NCBI GenBank assembly: GCA_964636575.1
Contig: CAZWSE010000027.1
Location: forward strand, 1 to 36,723
Length of the DNA stretch: 36,723 bases
Direction: 5' to 3'
From: CAZWSE01 sp964636575
GTDB lineage: Bacteria > Pseudomonadota > Alphaproteobacteria > Rhodobacterales > Rhodobacteraceae
The notes beneath the pieces were generated by a model. That model ran no database searches. It was not told where the DNA came from and worked only from the letters and a program-made list of their open reading frames with translations. Positions within the stretch are counted from its first letter, which is position 1. Each line of letters starts with the position of its first letter. Positions 8,375 to 16,627 of this stretch are shown one piece after another. The position numbers were made by a program, and so were the translations under genes.

Positions 8375-8845
8375 ATGGAAAAGATACCAATGACACGCGC
8401 GGGACACACCGCGCTCGAAGTCGAATTGAAGCAGCTAAAGTCTGTTGAACGGCCTGCAATCATTGCGGCTGTGGCCGAAGCACGTGAACACGGGGACCTC
8501 TCGGAAAACGCAGAATACCACTCTGCGCGAGAAAAACATTCCTTCATCGAAGGGCGAATCAAAGAACTCGAAGGGGTGCTGTCGCTGGCCGAGGTCATCG
8601 ACCCCGCGAAACTCTCCGGCGCGATCAAATTCGGGGCCAAAGTGACGCTGGTCGACGAAGACACTGATGAGGAAAAAACCTGGTTCATCGTGGGCGAACA
8701 CGAAGCCAACATCGAACAAGGCTTGCTGAACATAAAATCCCCCATTGCGCGGGCTTTGATCGGCAAAGACGAAGGCGACAGCGTCGAAGTGCGCACACCG
8801 GGCGGCGAAAAGTCCTATGAAATCCTGAAAATCGTCTTTGAATAG
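8375..8845 (+). CDS. greA: Transcription elongation factor GreA
   Basis: A 156-residue GreA, which rescues backtracked RNA polymerase by stimulating transcript cleavage. The N-terminal coiled coil (MTRAGHTALEVELKQLK) includes DLSENAEYHSAREK near residues 43-56, carrying the acidic tip residues. The C-terminal FKBP-like domain shows IGKDEGDSVEVRTPGGEKSYEI. The open frame extends left with a TTG at 8264, but MEKIPMTRAG at 8375 is the usual family start and length. The next gene follows after 12 bases, suggesting co-transcription. Confidence 0.95.
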   Translation: MEKIPMTRAGHTALEVELKQLKSVERPAIIAAVAEAREHGDLSENAEYHSAREKHSFIEGRIKELEGVLSLAEVIDPAKLSGAIKFGAKVTLVDEDTDEEKTWFIVGEHEANIEQGLLNIKSPIARALIGKDEGDSVEVRTPGGEKSYEILKIVFE

Positions 8846-8857
8846 GGCATAAGCCAG

Positions 8858-9868
8858 ATGGCCGATCAGCCCAAACCCCCTATGACCTCGCTCGGGATTT
8901 ACGACAAACCCGAACGCAACAAGATCACCGTGATTGAGATCATCGCAATCGCGCTTTCGGTGATCTGGCTCGCAGGGGCCGCGATCTTCTTTCTGACACT
9001 GCCATCTGATACCGCGCCCGACACCACAGGCGGGTTGCGGTTCCTGATGACGATGCTCGCCATTTTCATGCCCGTCGCAATGATCTGGGTGGCCGCCCTC
9101 GCTGCGCGCGCCACATCCGTGATGCGTCAGGAAAGCCAACGCTTGCAAACAGCGATTGATGCCATCCGGCAGGCCTACATCGCGCAACAACAGGGGCGAG
9201 ACCTAGGCTCCGAGCCTTCTGTCAGCCGCAAACTTGATGAAATCGCCAAGGCGACCCAGAAAACACAAAGCGCGCTGGCGACCTTCAGCACCACACGGCG
9301 CGAAAACGACCGCCGCGTGACAGCCGCAGAACCGAGCCAAGACACCTTGGCACAGCCCTCGCTGGCCCTTGGTACCCGCGCCGAAGACCTCAGCCCGCCC
9401 CTGGCGACCGAGCATCTCATCCGCGCCCTCAACTTCCCCGAAACCGAAGAAGACGAAGTCGGCTTCGCCTCACTGAGACTAGCGCTGAAAGACAGACAAG
9501 CCTCGCAACTGGTGCAGGCCGCGCAAGACATCCTGACGCTTCTTTCACAAGACGGCATCTACATGGACGACCTGCGCCCCGACCGCGCACGCCCCGAAAT
9601 CTGGCGGCAATTCGCAACCGGAACCCGTGGACGGGCGATTGCAGGCCTTGGCGGGATCAGAGACCGCTCGTCACTGGCGCTCACCTCAGGCCGGATGCGG
9701 CAAGACCCGATCTTTCGGGACACAGCCCATCACTTCCTGCGGCGGTTCGACAAAATGCTCACCTCTTTCGAGCCAACAGCCAACGATGAAGACCTCTCGA
9801 ACCTCTCCGACACGCGCACAGCACGGGCGTTCATGCTGCTCGGGCGTGTGGCAGGCACCTTCGACTAG
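8858..9868 (+). CDS. Uncharacterised two-helix membrane protein
   Basis: A 336-residue protein of no recognised function. Two hydrophobic segments lie near residues 25-48 and 66-87. They are followed by a polar, probably coiled-coil region (residues 95-165, rich in Gln, Lys and Arg) and a soluble C-terminal domain with EDEVGFASLRLALKDRQASQLVQAAQ and later RDTAHHFLRRFDKM. This layout, an N-terminal membrane anchor plus a cytoplasmic helical domain, resembles hypothetical proteins I associate with Rhodobacteraceae. It begins 12 bases after greA. A function cannot be inferred. Confidence 0.8.
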   Translation: MADQPKPPMTSLGIYDKPERNKITVIEIIAIALSVIWLAGAAIFFLTLPSDTAPDTTGGLRFLMTMLAIFMPVAMIWVAALAARATSVMRQESQRLQTAIDAIRQAYIAQQQGRDLGSEPSVSRKLDEIAKATQKTQSALATFSTTRRENDRRVTAAEPSQDTLAQPSLALGTRAEDLSPPLATEHLIRALNFPETEEDEVGFASLRLALKDRQASQLVQAAQDILTLLSQDGIYMDDLRPDRARPEIWRQFATGTRGRAIAGLGGIRDRSSLALTSGRMRQDPIFRDTAHHFLRRFDKMLTSFEPTANDEDLSNLSDTRTARAFMLLGRVAGTFD

Positions 9869-9930
9869 CGACCAAATTGACGGGCAACATCTGCGCGCTA
9901 ACTCCTGAACACACCCGTTCGGAGCCGCCA

Positions 9931-10305
9931 ATGCAGCCTGTCCAAATCCTTTATCTGCCCTACATCGCGAACATCGTGATCCTACTGCCCGTGGTCTACG
10001 CGATGCTTTTCGGCAGCGGCACGGCTTCGGTCTTTGAAGGGAAAGTCAGCGACAGCGAAGGACTGCGCCTACTGGTCGGCAGCCTCTGGCTCGCCATCCT
10101 GATCGGGTCAGCCCTTGGCCTCATCTGGCCCAAATTCTTCGCACCGATCTTGTTGGTGCAAATCATCTATAAAGCAACTTGGCTGGGCCTCTTCATATGG
10201 CCACTCGCCCGCGCAGGCCTGCCCTATCCCACTGGAATAACAACAGTTTTCGCGGCAATCGTGATCACTTATCCACTGTTCTTCTGGCTGGCCCTGCGCG
10301 GTTAA
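9931..10305 (+). CDS. Small integral membrane protein, unknown function
   Basis: A 124-residue hydrophobic protein with four likely membrane helices (near residues 8-26, 44-66, 70-88 and 98-120). The ATG at 9931 has a GGAG ribosome-binding site 6 bases upstream; the frame is open to 9877, but that extension is polar and unsupported. It follows the preceding membrane protein by 62 bases and may be in the same unit. Its TAA overlaps the stop of the convergent acetyltransferase within the palindrome TTAA. No family recognised. Confidence 0.75.
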   Translation: MQPVQILYLPYIANIVILLPVVYAMLFGSGTASVFEGKVSDSEGLRLLVGSLWLAILIGSALGLIWPKFFAPILLVQIIYKATWLGLFIWPLARAGLPYPTGITTVFAAIVITYPLFFWLALRG

Positions 10306-10880
10306 AGCGGCAATTCCATCTTGGTGGCGCTCTCAAATCCAAAGACATGCCGCAAGGGGCCAAGGCTCTCACGCCCCACAGCAACAAACCCCTGCGCCTC
10401 ATACAAAGCACGCGCGCGGGGGTTGGTATTGATCACATCTAGCCGAACCACATCCGCACCCGCATCGCGGGCAGCCTCGGCAATGGCCTCCAACAAAGCA
10501 GTGCCAATGCCCTGCCCCCTTGCCTGCGGTTGCACGAAAATGCCGTCCATCAGGAACACACCGGGCTTCACGTCGCGTTCCAGCACATTCAAAACCAAAC
10601 CGCGCCATAACGCTCCAAACCAGCCGTAGTGTTCGGCCAGATCGGCCAGTTCACCGCCCACAAGCGCACCCTGATCTGTCTTGAAGCCAGCCACGCCTAG
10701 CAAAACGTCATCCGCGTCGCGGGCGACCAAGGCATAGTCGGGGGCCAAAACATCGTCCAAAAACGCCAGCGCTTTGGGCTTGGGCCCCAAAACACGGCCC
10801 AGTTTCGCGCCAAAAGCCTCCCAATACAGCTCGGCCACAGTGGCGCGTTCCAACTCCAGAAAACCTTGGGAAATCTTCAC
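10302..10880 (-). CDS. GNAT-family N-acetyltransferase
   Basis: A 192-residue GNAT protein. The acetyl-CoA-binding motif A is ARGQGIGTALLEAI near residues 120-133, preceded by the beta-strand MDGIFVQPQ and followed by VRLDVINTNPRARALYEAQGF, the canonical C-terminal half. The acceptor is unknown. It starts with GTG overlapping the moeA stop (GTGA), making it the last gene of the molybdenum cofactor unit, although a direct role in that pathway is not implied by sequence. Confidence 0.85.
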   Translation of the reverse strand: MKISQGFLELERATVAELYWEAFGAKLGRVLGPKPKALAFLDDVLAPDYALVARDADDVLLGVAGFKTDQGALVGGELADLAEHYGWFGALWRGLVLNVLERDVKPGVFLMDGIFVQPQARGQGIGTALLEAIAEAARDAGADVVRLDVINTNPRARALYEAQGFVAVGRESLGPLRHVFGFESATKMELPL

Positions 10881-12133
10881 AACCCAAAGCTCCCGAAGGG
10901 GATAAACCGCACCGGATCACCGCGCGTGACCTCGGCTGCACCATCCGGCAGTTCGACCAAGCCTTCCGCCCAAGACAGCCCCGAAATCCGGCCCGACCCT
11001 TCCGAGGCAAAAACCTCAACCGCGCCGTCTCGCATCCTAGCGCGCAGGTATTCACGTCGACCCGCCTTCTTGGATTTCTCAAATCCGGCAGGCACATCAA
11101 AGCCTTGCGGATCAGCCCAGTCTTCGCCTGCAAGCACCGCCAAAGCAGGCCGCGCAAAGATCAGGCTACAGACCATCGCGGCCACAGGGTTACCGGGCAA
11201 CCCGAACACAGGAACGCCCTGCCACAGCCCCAATGCCAAAGGACGACCGGGCTTAACCGCGATCCGCCACAGCGCCATGGCGCCCGCATCTTGCAACAAC
11301 GCCGACACATGGTCCTCATCGCCGGACGAGGCCCCGCCGCTGGTCAAAACAGCATCCACACGCCCTGCAGCGTCATCCAGAATATCACGCAGCGCGATAG
11401 GATCATCCGGCGCAATCCCCAAATCAACGGGCATATGCCCGAAAGCGCGGATCAGCCCCAAAAGCATGGGCCGATTGGCATCATAAATCTGCCCCGCCTT
11501 GGCCTCCGCTCCGGCAGAGACAACTTCATCCCCCGTCGACAACACCCCAACGCGCAGCGGCTTGCGGACCTCAATCCGGTCCACCCCCACAGCCGCCATC
11601 AAAGCCAGATCAGCAGGGGTCAACCGACGACCGGCGCGGGCAACGACATCGCCCGCCATGACGTCCTCGCCCGCCTTACGGGTATTGGCGCCCTGCTTCA
11701 AAGGGCCATGAAAGGCGATCTGGCCACCTTCAACGGTAACGTCCTCTTGCAAAATGACGGTATCAACGCCTTGGGGCAAACTGGCCCCCGTCAGGATACG
11801 AATGGCATGGCCCGCAGGCACATCGCCGTCAAAGGCCAGCCCCGCCGCAGCACGCCCTGCAACCAATGGCATCACATGCACGCCTTCAGCGGCGGGGCCG
11901 GCAAAACCGTACCCATCAACAGCCGTATTCGGCAAAGGCGGGTTGGCACGGGTGGCGATCACATCCGCCGCCAGAACACGACCCAAAGCCTGGTCCAAGG
12001 GCAGTGCCTCGACCTCAGTCACCGCCGACAGCTGCGCCTTCAAATGGGCCAAGGCCGCATCCACAGGCGTCCATTCGACGCCCGCGGGCAAGGCAAAACA
12101 ATCGTCACGCAAGGGGGGCGGTTTAGGCGGCAC
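10877..12133 (-). CDS. moeA: Molybdopterin molybdenumtransferase MoeA
   Basis: A 418-residue MoeA that inserts molybdate into adenylated molybdopterin. Visible are the NTAVDGYGF segment, ILTGASLPQG, the catalytic loop TSGGASSGDEDHV and the C-terminal GLPGNPVAAMV. An upstream ATG (12151) and TTG (12163) are in frame, but the GTG at 12133 has a GGAG ribosome-binding site 7 bases away and gives the start VPPKPPPLRDDCFALP, so I prefer it. It then overlaps the previous gene by 11 bases. MoaB, which prepares its adenylated substrate, lies separately at 29.9 kb. Confidence 0.93.
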   Translation of the reverse strand: MPPKPPPLRDDCFALPAGVEWTPVDAALAHLKAQLSAVTEVEALPLDQALGRVLAADVIATRANPPLPNTAVDGYGFAGPAAEGVHVMPLVAGRAAAGLAFDGDVPAGHAIRILTGASLPQGVDTVILQEDVTVEGGQIAFHGPLKQGANTRKAGEDVMAGDVVARAGRRLTPADLALMAAVGVDRIEVRKPLRVGVLSTGDEVVSAGAEAKAGQIYDANRPMLLGLIRAFGHMPVDLGIAPDDPIALRDILDDAAGRVDAVLTSGGASSGDEDHVSALLQDAGAMALWRIAVKPGRPLALGLWQGVPVFGLPGNPVAAMVCSLIFARPALAVLAGEDWADPQGFDVPAGFEKSKKAGRREYLRARMRDGAVEVFASEGSGRISGLSWAEGLVELPDGAAEVTRGDPVRFIPFGSFGL

Positions 12134-12956
12134 GGCGCAACTCCTGCTCATGGCCCAACCCAAAGATGGACCCTTCGACTGTCATCGGAACATCCAGCAA
12201 ACGGTGCAAAATATCCGCAGGCAAAGCCATCACCTGCCGCACGACCTCATGGACCTGCCAAGCATCCTTGATCCACCCGTCAGGGGCAGGACCAACCGTC
12301 AGCGACGGCCAGATTTCAACGAAAGCAACAGGGGCCACCAAAGGCTCAAACGGCCAAACCGTGACCTGCCTCGCAAATGCCTGCCGCAAGCGCTGCAACA
12401 CAGGCAAGCCCATCATGACTTGCGACCCAACAGACCCGACACCGGCCATCTGCCAACAGGTAAAAGAACCCTTTGCGGCATCTTCCGCATAGCGACGTTC
12501 GGGAAAAGGGTTCAGATACCCCGCCTTGTTACGCGGCAAGCCATCTATATCGCGCTTCAAGGCATTCGCCCAAAACGGGCCATTCCCGCCAAAGCGCTGA
12601 TTGATCTGACCCGCCACATCAAAGCGATTGTTCGACTTGGGCGCATCCTCAATCCGGTCCGCAAACCACTGCCAAACGGCAAAAGGATCGTCCGAGCCCG
12701 TCAAAGCCGCACCAAAGCCCGCAGGATACCCAAAAGGAAAATCAAACCCGATCATCACGCGCCGACCAGCGGCCAGTTCAGTGGTCATAAGATCAGACAA
12801 CCACGCCTCGGCCACCGCCCGGTTCTTCATGTAAACTGGCGGCTCGATCCCACCAGAACGCCCCACACAGACCCAAATCGCATCCGCACGCGGGGTATCG
12901 GAAAACCCGTTCCCGCCGGACCAATCCACCATAACAAAGGTATCAAAGCGGCTCAT
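12123..12956 (-). CDS. DUF429-like protein in the molybdenum cofactor operon
   Basis: A 277-residue protein with no assigned function. It begins with a beta strand ending in VDWSGG (Asp11), and near residue 70 has IGFDFPFGYP (Asp72). These two Asp-bearing motifs resemble DUF429 proteins, which are predicted to have an RNase H-like fold. Other fixed-looking segments are FWANALKRDIDGLPRNKAGYLNPFPERR and GSVGSQVMMGLPVL. It is embedded between mobB (4-base overlap, ATGA) and moeA (11-base overlap). I recall relatives being labelled as molybdopterin guanine dinucleotide synthesis proteins from gene order alone. Activity is unknown. Confidence 0.8.
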   Translation of the reverse strand: MSRFDTFVMVDWSGGNGFSDTPRADAIWVCVGRSGGIEPPVYMKNRAVAEAWLSDLMTTELAAGRRVMIGFDFPFGYPAGFGAALTGSDDPFAVWQWFADRIEDAPKSNNRFDVAGQINQRFGGNGPFWANALKRDIDGLPRNKAGYLNPFPERRYAEDAAKGSFTCWQMAGVGSVGSQVMMGLPVLQRLRQAFARQVTVWPFEPLVAPVAFVEIWPSLTVGPAPDGWIKDAWQVHEVVRQVMALPADILHRLLDVPMTVEGSIFGLGHEQELRRAA

Positions 12957-13444
12957 AGGCCCACCTCGGCCAGAATGAAATCAGCAATGGCGCCCGCGTC
13001 ATTCAGATCAAAAACGGGGACATCCAAATCAAGCGGAACGTCACTGGCCACAGCGCGCACAGTCGGGTCATCAGGGGCAATCAGTGGGTTGCCGGTTTCA
13101 GCACGGTGGGCCTCAATCTTGGGGTGATCGTCGCGCTTATAGCCTTCGATCAACACCAGATCGACAGGGGACAGCTTCGCCAACAACGCAGCAAGGCTCG
13201 GTTCATCCTCATCCCGCAACTCATGCATCAAAGCGAAACGATTGCGCGAGGCCAACAGCACCTCTGTCGCGCCCGCGACACGGTGGCGGTGGCTGTCCTT
13301 GCCAGGGTGATCAATGTCAAAAGCATGGTGGGCGTGCTTGACGGTCGAGACACGCAAACCACGACCCGTAATCTCGGTCACCAGACGCTCCATCAGGCCG
13401 GTTTTGCCCGCGTTCTTCCAGCCCACAACACCGTAAAGCCTCAC
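12953..13444 (-). CDS. mobB: Molybdopterin-guanine dinucleotide biosynthesis protein MobB
   Basis: A 163-residue P-loop GTP-binding protein that assists MobA in making the guanine dinucleotide cofactor. The Walker A GWKNAGKT is near residues 8-15, then STVKHAHHAFDIDHPGKDSHRHRVAGA and VLIEGYKRDDHPKIE, all standard MobB motifs. It starts with GTG overlapping the mobA stop by 4 bases (GTGA). Its own TGA overlaps the next gene's ATG. Confidence 0.93.
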   Translation of the reverse strand: MRLYGVVGWKNAGKTGLMERLVTEITGRGLRVSTVKHAHHAFDIDHPGKDSHRHRVAGATEVLLASRNRFALMHELRDEDEPSLAALLAKLSPVDLVLIEGYKRDDHPKIEAHRAETGNPLIAPDDPTVRAVASDVPLDLDVPVFDLNDAGAIADFILAEVGL

Positions 13445-14049
13445 AGCATCGCCTCCGCCGCCGCCAGATCATCGGGGGTATTCACATTGAAAAAGGGATC
13501 AACGCCCGCCACGGGGAAAACGGCCTCGCGGCCACCATGGGCGTCAGTCCATTGCACAACCTTGCGCAAACCGCCTTGCAACGCGTCGCGCAGATCATCA
13601 CGCAACGACACAGGCCACAGCCCGAAGGTCGGATGCCGGTTTTGACCGCGCTTAGGGTCAGGGGTAGCCGCCAAAACCAAAGGCGCGTCCATCCCTTCAG
13701 AGGCCAGCAACAATTGCGGGACCAAATCAGGCGGGAAAAACGGGGTATCAGCAGCCGCCGTGACAATCGTCTCAGCACCACGCGACGCGGCCCAATCCAA
13801 ACCGGCCAAAACGCCGGCCAAAGGACCAACAAAGCCTTCAACAGTGTCGGGCAAGACAGGCAATCCGTAGCTGGCAAAGCGGGTCGGATCACCATTGGCA
13901 TTCAAAGCCAAGCCAGCGACTTGCGGGGACAAACGGTCAATCACATGGGTCAGCAAGGTCTGACCACCAAGGGACAGCAAAGACTTGTCACCACCGCCCA
14001 TCCGGCGGGCCTGTCCGCCAGCCAGAATAAGCCCAAGCGGTTGGTTCAT
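13441..14049 (-). CDS. mobA: Molybdenum cofactor guanylyltransferase MobA
   Basis: A 202-residue nucleotidyltransferase that joins GMP to molybdopterin to form the MGD cofactor used by formate dehydrogenases and other DMSO-reductase-family enzymes. The signature LILAGGQARRMGGGDKSLL is at the N-terminus, then GPLAGVLAGLDWA and TAADTPFFPPDLV. The ATG overlaps the TGA of the upstream YcxB-like gene (ATGA). Co-location with fdhD fits supply of cofactor to a formate dehydrogenase, which is not in this window. Confidence 0.94.
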   Translation of the reverse strand: MNQPLGLILAGGQARRMGGGDKSLLSLGGQTLLTHVIDRLSPQVAGLALNANGDPTRFASYGLPVLPDTVEGFVGPLAGVLAGLDWAASRGAETIVTAAADTPFFPPDLVPQLLLASEGMDAPLVLAATPDPKRGQNRHPTFGLWPVSLRDDLRDALQGGLRKVVQWTDAHGGREAVFPVAGVDPFFNVNTPDDLAAAEAML

Positions 14050-14603
14050 TCCTCAGGGCGTCCCCGGGCGCGCACCGCCACACCGTGCCAGCGCTGCATG
14101 TCAGCAAAGGCTTGATCGGCCTCGGCCTCGGATTCAAAGGCTGTGATCGGCACCGGCAAAGCAATGGCCGAGACAACAACAACGAAAGCCGTTTCAGTGC
14201 GGATCACAGATTCCACATCCGCCCAACCTGTGCGCCACGTGCTGTTGGGGGCCATCAGAGTAAAACTTTCCTCACTGATCTCAACGATCGAGGCTTTGTT
14301 GAACTCCGCATCCACGGAAATCTGCGCCAGACGGGCATACATCATATTGGCAAGCTTCATGAAAATGGCGGCCAGAATAATGAAAACCACGCCCATCCAA
14401 TAGCCGATGGTGGCCGCCCCCGTGATCCAGTTCCAGATCAGATAAATCGACATGACACCGCCCAACGGGGCGAAAATTGCAAGAATAAGGATCTGCAAAA
14501 TCGCGACAAAGCGCCAGCGGCCCTGAAAATGCAAAGCACCAGCCTGCTGCATCGCAAGCAAGGTTCCAGGCGCTTCAAGCTTAAAGGACACGCGGTACTT
14601 CAC
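14046..14603 (-). CDS. YcxB-like membrane protein
   Basis: A 185-residue protein with two membrane helices (near residues 31-55 and 66-90) and a C-terminal domain of the YcxB type (SFTLMAPNSTWRTGWADVESVIRTETAFVVVV...ALPVPITAFESEAEADQAF). The function of this family is unknown. It starts with GTG overlapping the fdhD stop (GTGA), with GGGAG upstream, and overlaps mobA by ATGA. It is therefore embedded in the molybdenum cofactor unit without an obvious biochemical link. Confidence 0.75.
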   Translation of the reverse strand: MKYRVSFKLEAPGTLLAMQQAGALHFQGRWRFVAILQILILAIFAPLGGVMSIYLIWNWITGAATIGYWMGVVFIILAAIFMKLANMMYARLAQISVDAEFNKASIVEISEESFTLMAPNSTWRTGWADVESVIRTETAFVVVVSAIALPVPITAFESEAEADQAFADMQRWHGVAVRARGRPEE

Positions 14604-15490
14604 ACAGAATCTCCCTTCCGAGCCGACTTTTTCGGATCGTCCCGTATCATGTCAGGGTCTGCATCCCGGATCAAACGATCTTCGCCCGCAAGGCACATAA
14701 ATCTCTTGCCGCGCATCCGTCCAATCAGGGTCAAGCCTAACGTAAGGGCAATCTCTACACCCCAAGCTGTAAATCCAGAACGGGAAACAAGCACAGGAAT
14801 TCCCATCATAGCGGTTTTTATGACCATCTCCGACGTCAAACGACCCGTGGTATAAAGAATCTTATCATCCGCAGGCACGCCTTCAGACAGCATCCAACCG
14901 GCGATCTTGTCGACCGCATTGTGGCGCCCGACGTCCTCCATATAGACCAAGGGGCGGTCTTGATGACACAAAACCGTGCCGTGGATAGCACCCGCATCAA
15001 GATAAAGGCTCGGCGTGCGGTTGATCTGATGGGCCAAGGCATAAAGCCACGATGTGCGCACAGACGCATCCGGCAGGGTCACACCTTCAAGCCCCTCCAT
15101 CATATCGCCAAAGACGGTGCCAACGGCGCACCCACTGGTGCGGGTCTTCTTCTTCATCTTGTCTTCAAAGTCAGTCTGACCGGCGGTGCGGACGATGACA
15201 GTTTCAAGCTCTTCATCGTAATCAACGCCAGTGATCTCATCCGCATCCGACAGCATGCCCTGATTGCGCAGAAAGCCAAGCGCCAGATAATCGGGGTAAT
15301 CACCAATGGTCATGGCAGTCACGATCTCTTGGGAGTTGAGGAAAATGGTCAACGGACGCTCCTCAACCACAGAAATCTCAGAACGTTTGCCGGTATGATC
15401 CACACCCGTCACAGAACGGGTCAGCCCAACACGCCCTAAATCGGGCGCAATCAAAAAACCTGAGCTGTCATCGCGCGTCGTCAATTGCAT
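14600..15490 (-). CDS. fdhD: Formate dehydrogenase accessory sulfurtransferase FdhD
   Basis: A 296-residue FdhD, which carries sulfur from a cysteine desulfurase to the molybdenum cofactor of formate dehydrogenase. Recognisable are EERPLTIFLN, LALGFLRNQGML, the Cys loop TSGCAVG (Cys121), VYMEDVGRHNAVDKIAGW and ILYTTGRLTSEMV. The second cysteine of the E. coli CxxC loop is Gly here. The ATG at 15490 is used; an in-frame GTG at 15499 with an upstream GAGG is an alternative, and longer versions would overlap azlC. It is first in the leftward unit and diverges from azlC. Confidence 0.92.
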   Translation of the reverse strand: MQLTTRDDSSGFLIAPDLGRVGLTRSVTGVDHTGKRSEISVVEERPLTIFLNSQEIVTAMTIGDYPDYLALGFLRNQGMLSDADEITGVDYDEELETVIVRTAGQTDFEDKMKKKTRTSGCAVGTVFGDMMEGLEGVTLPDASVRTSWLYALAHQINRTPSLYLDAGAIHGTVLCHQDRPLVYMEDVGRHNAVDKIAGWMLSEGVPADDKILYTTGRLTSEMVIKTAMMGIPVLVSRSGFTAWGVEIALTLGLTLIGRMRGKRFMCLAGEDRLIRDADPDMIRDDPKKSARKGDSV

Positions 15491-15540
15491 CCCCTTCACG
15501 GCATCGCTACCTCTGGTGGGGTTAACCCAAAAGGGCCTCC

Positions 15541-16257
15541 ATGCCAATCTCAGACCCCACGTCCATCTATTGGAAAGGCTTCCGCGACGGAGCACCCTTC
15601 ATAGTGGTCGTCGCCCCCTTCGCGACGCTCTTCGGGATCTTCGCGATTGAGGCGGGATTGAACGTCTTTGAAACGATGGTGTTCTCGCTGGCAGTCTTTG
15701 CAGGGGCAGCCCAGTTCACAGCCCTGCAACTGATGCAGGAAAACGCACCAACGATCATCGTGCTGGCCTCGGCCTTGGCGGTCAACCTGCGCATGGCGAT
15801 GTATTCGGCCTCACTGACACCCTATCTGGGGGCCGCGCCGTTCTGGCAACGGGCAATCGCGGCCTACTTTACGGTCGATCAATCCTACGCAGTCTCCATC
15901 GGCAAGTTCGAAAAAGACCCCAACATGACTGTCTCGGAACGGCTGCGATATTTCGCAGGGGCAGTCTCTCCGGTGGTGCCAATGTGGTACCTGTTCACGC
16001 TGATCGGCGCGCTTGTGGGGGCGCAAATTCCAGACACATGGGCGCTCGATTTCGCACTGCCCATCGCCTTTCTGGCCATGATCGCACCCATGCTGCGGAC
16101 CCTCGCACATGTGGTGGCGGCCTCGGTGGCAATCATCGTGGCCCTTCTCAGCGCAGGGCTGCCCTTTAACCTCAGCCTGATCGTCGGCGGCATTGCAGGG
16201 ATGATGGCAGGCGCACGGACAGAGCTTTGGATGATCCGCAAAGGCACATGGACATGA
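15541..16257 (+). CDS. azlC: AzlC-type branched-chain amino-acid exporter, large subunit
   Basis: A 238-residue integral membrane protein with about six to eight helices. The N-terminal FRDGAPFIVVVAPFATLFGIFA and AGAAQFTALQLM are AzlC-family hallmarks, as are AVNLRMAMYSASL and the DQSYAVS segment. AzlC and AzlD form a two-component exporter of branched-chain amino acids or analogues. An AAAAGGG ribosome-binding site precedes the ATG. It overlaps azlD by 4 bases. Confidence 0.92.
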   Translation: MPISDPTSIYWKGFRDGAPFIVVVAPFATLFGIFAIEAGLNVFETMVFSLAVFAGAAQFTALQLMQENAPTIIVLASALAVNLRMAMYSASLTPYLGAAPFWQRAIAAYFTVDQSYAVSIGKFEKDPNMTVSERLRYFAGAVSPVVPMWYLFTLIGALVGAQIPDTWALDFALPIAFLAMIAPMLRTLAHVVAASVAIIVALLSAGLPFNLSLIVGGIAGMMAGARTELWMIRKGTWT

Positions 16258-16580
16258 TCGACAAGGGGGAACTATGGATCGTCATCATCGGCCTCGCCAT
16301 CGGCAGCTTCGCGCTACGGTTCGCCTTTTTGGGGATCGTCGGGGATAAACCCATGCCCGAATGGATGCTGCGGCATCTGCGGTACACGGCCGTCGCGGTT
16401 CTGCCCGCCCTCGTGGCACCCTTGGTGATCTGGCCCAGCGCCACAGACGGGCAACCCGACCCCGCGCGCATGATCGCGGCACTGGTCACGTTAACCGTCG
16501 GCTACACCACCAAAAACGTGTTCATCGCGATGGGGACAGGGGCGGTGACATTGTACGGAATGCTCTATCTGATAGGGTAA
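16254..16580 (+). CDS. azlD: AzlD-type small subunit of branched-chain amino-acid exporter
   Basis: A 108-residue membrane protein with three to four helices, matching AzlD in size and pattern (GSFALRFAFLGIVGDKPMPEWMLRHLRYTAVAVLPALVAP). The ATG at 16254 overlaps the azlC stop as ATGA; a second in-frame ATG at 16248 is possible. It works with AzlC as an export pair in the inner membrane. Confidence 0.88.
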   Translation: MIDKGELWIVIIGLAIGSFALRFAFLGIVGDKPMPEWMLRHLRYTAVAVLPALVAPLVIWPSATDGQPDPARMIAALVTLTVGYTTKNVFIAMGTGAVTLYGMLYLIG

Positions 16581-16627
16581 GCCGCGTTCTTCCAAATCGC
16601 AAAATCCACGCCAAAAGGACCACCCGC

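Noticed and set aside
10302..10305. Frameshift or annotation error at overlapping stops of convergent genes.
   Set aside because: Both stops are real and share the self-complementary TTAA, a harmless overlap.
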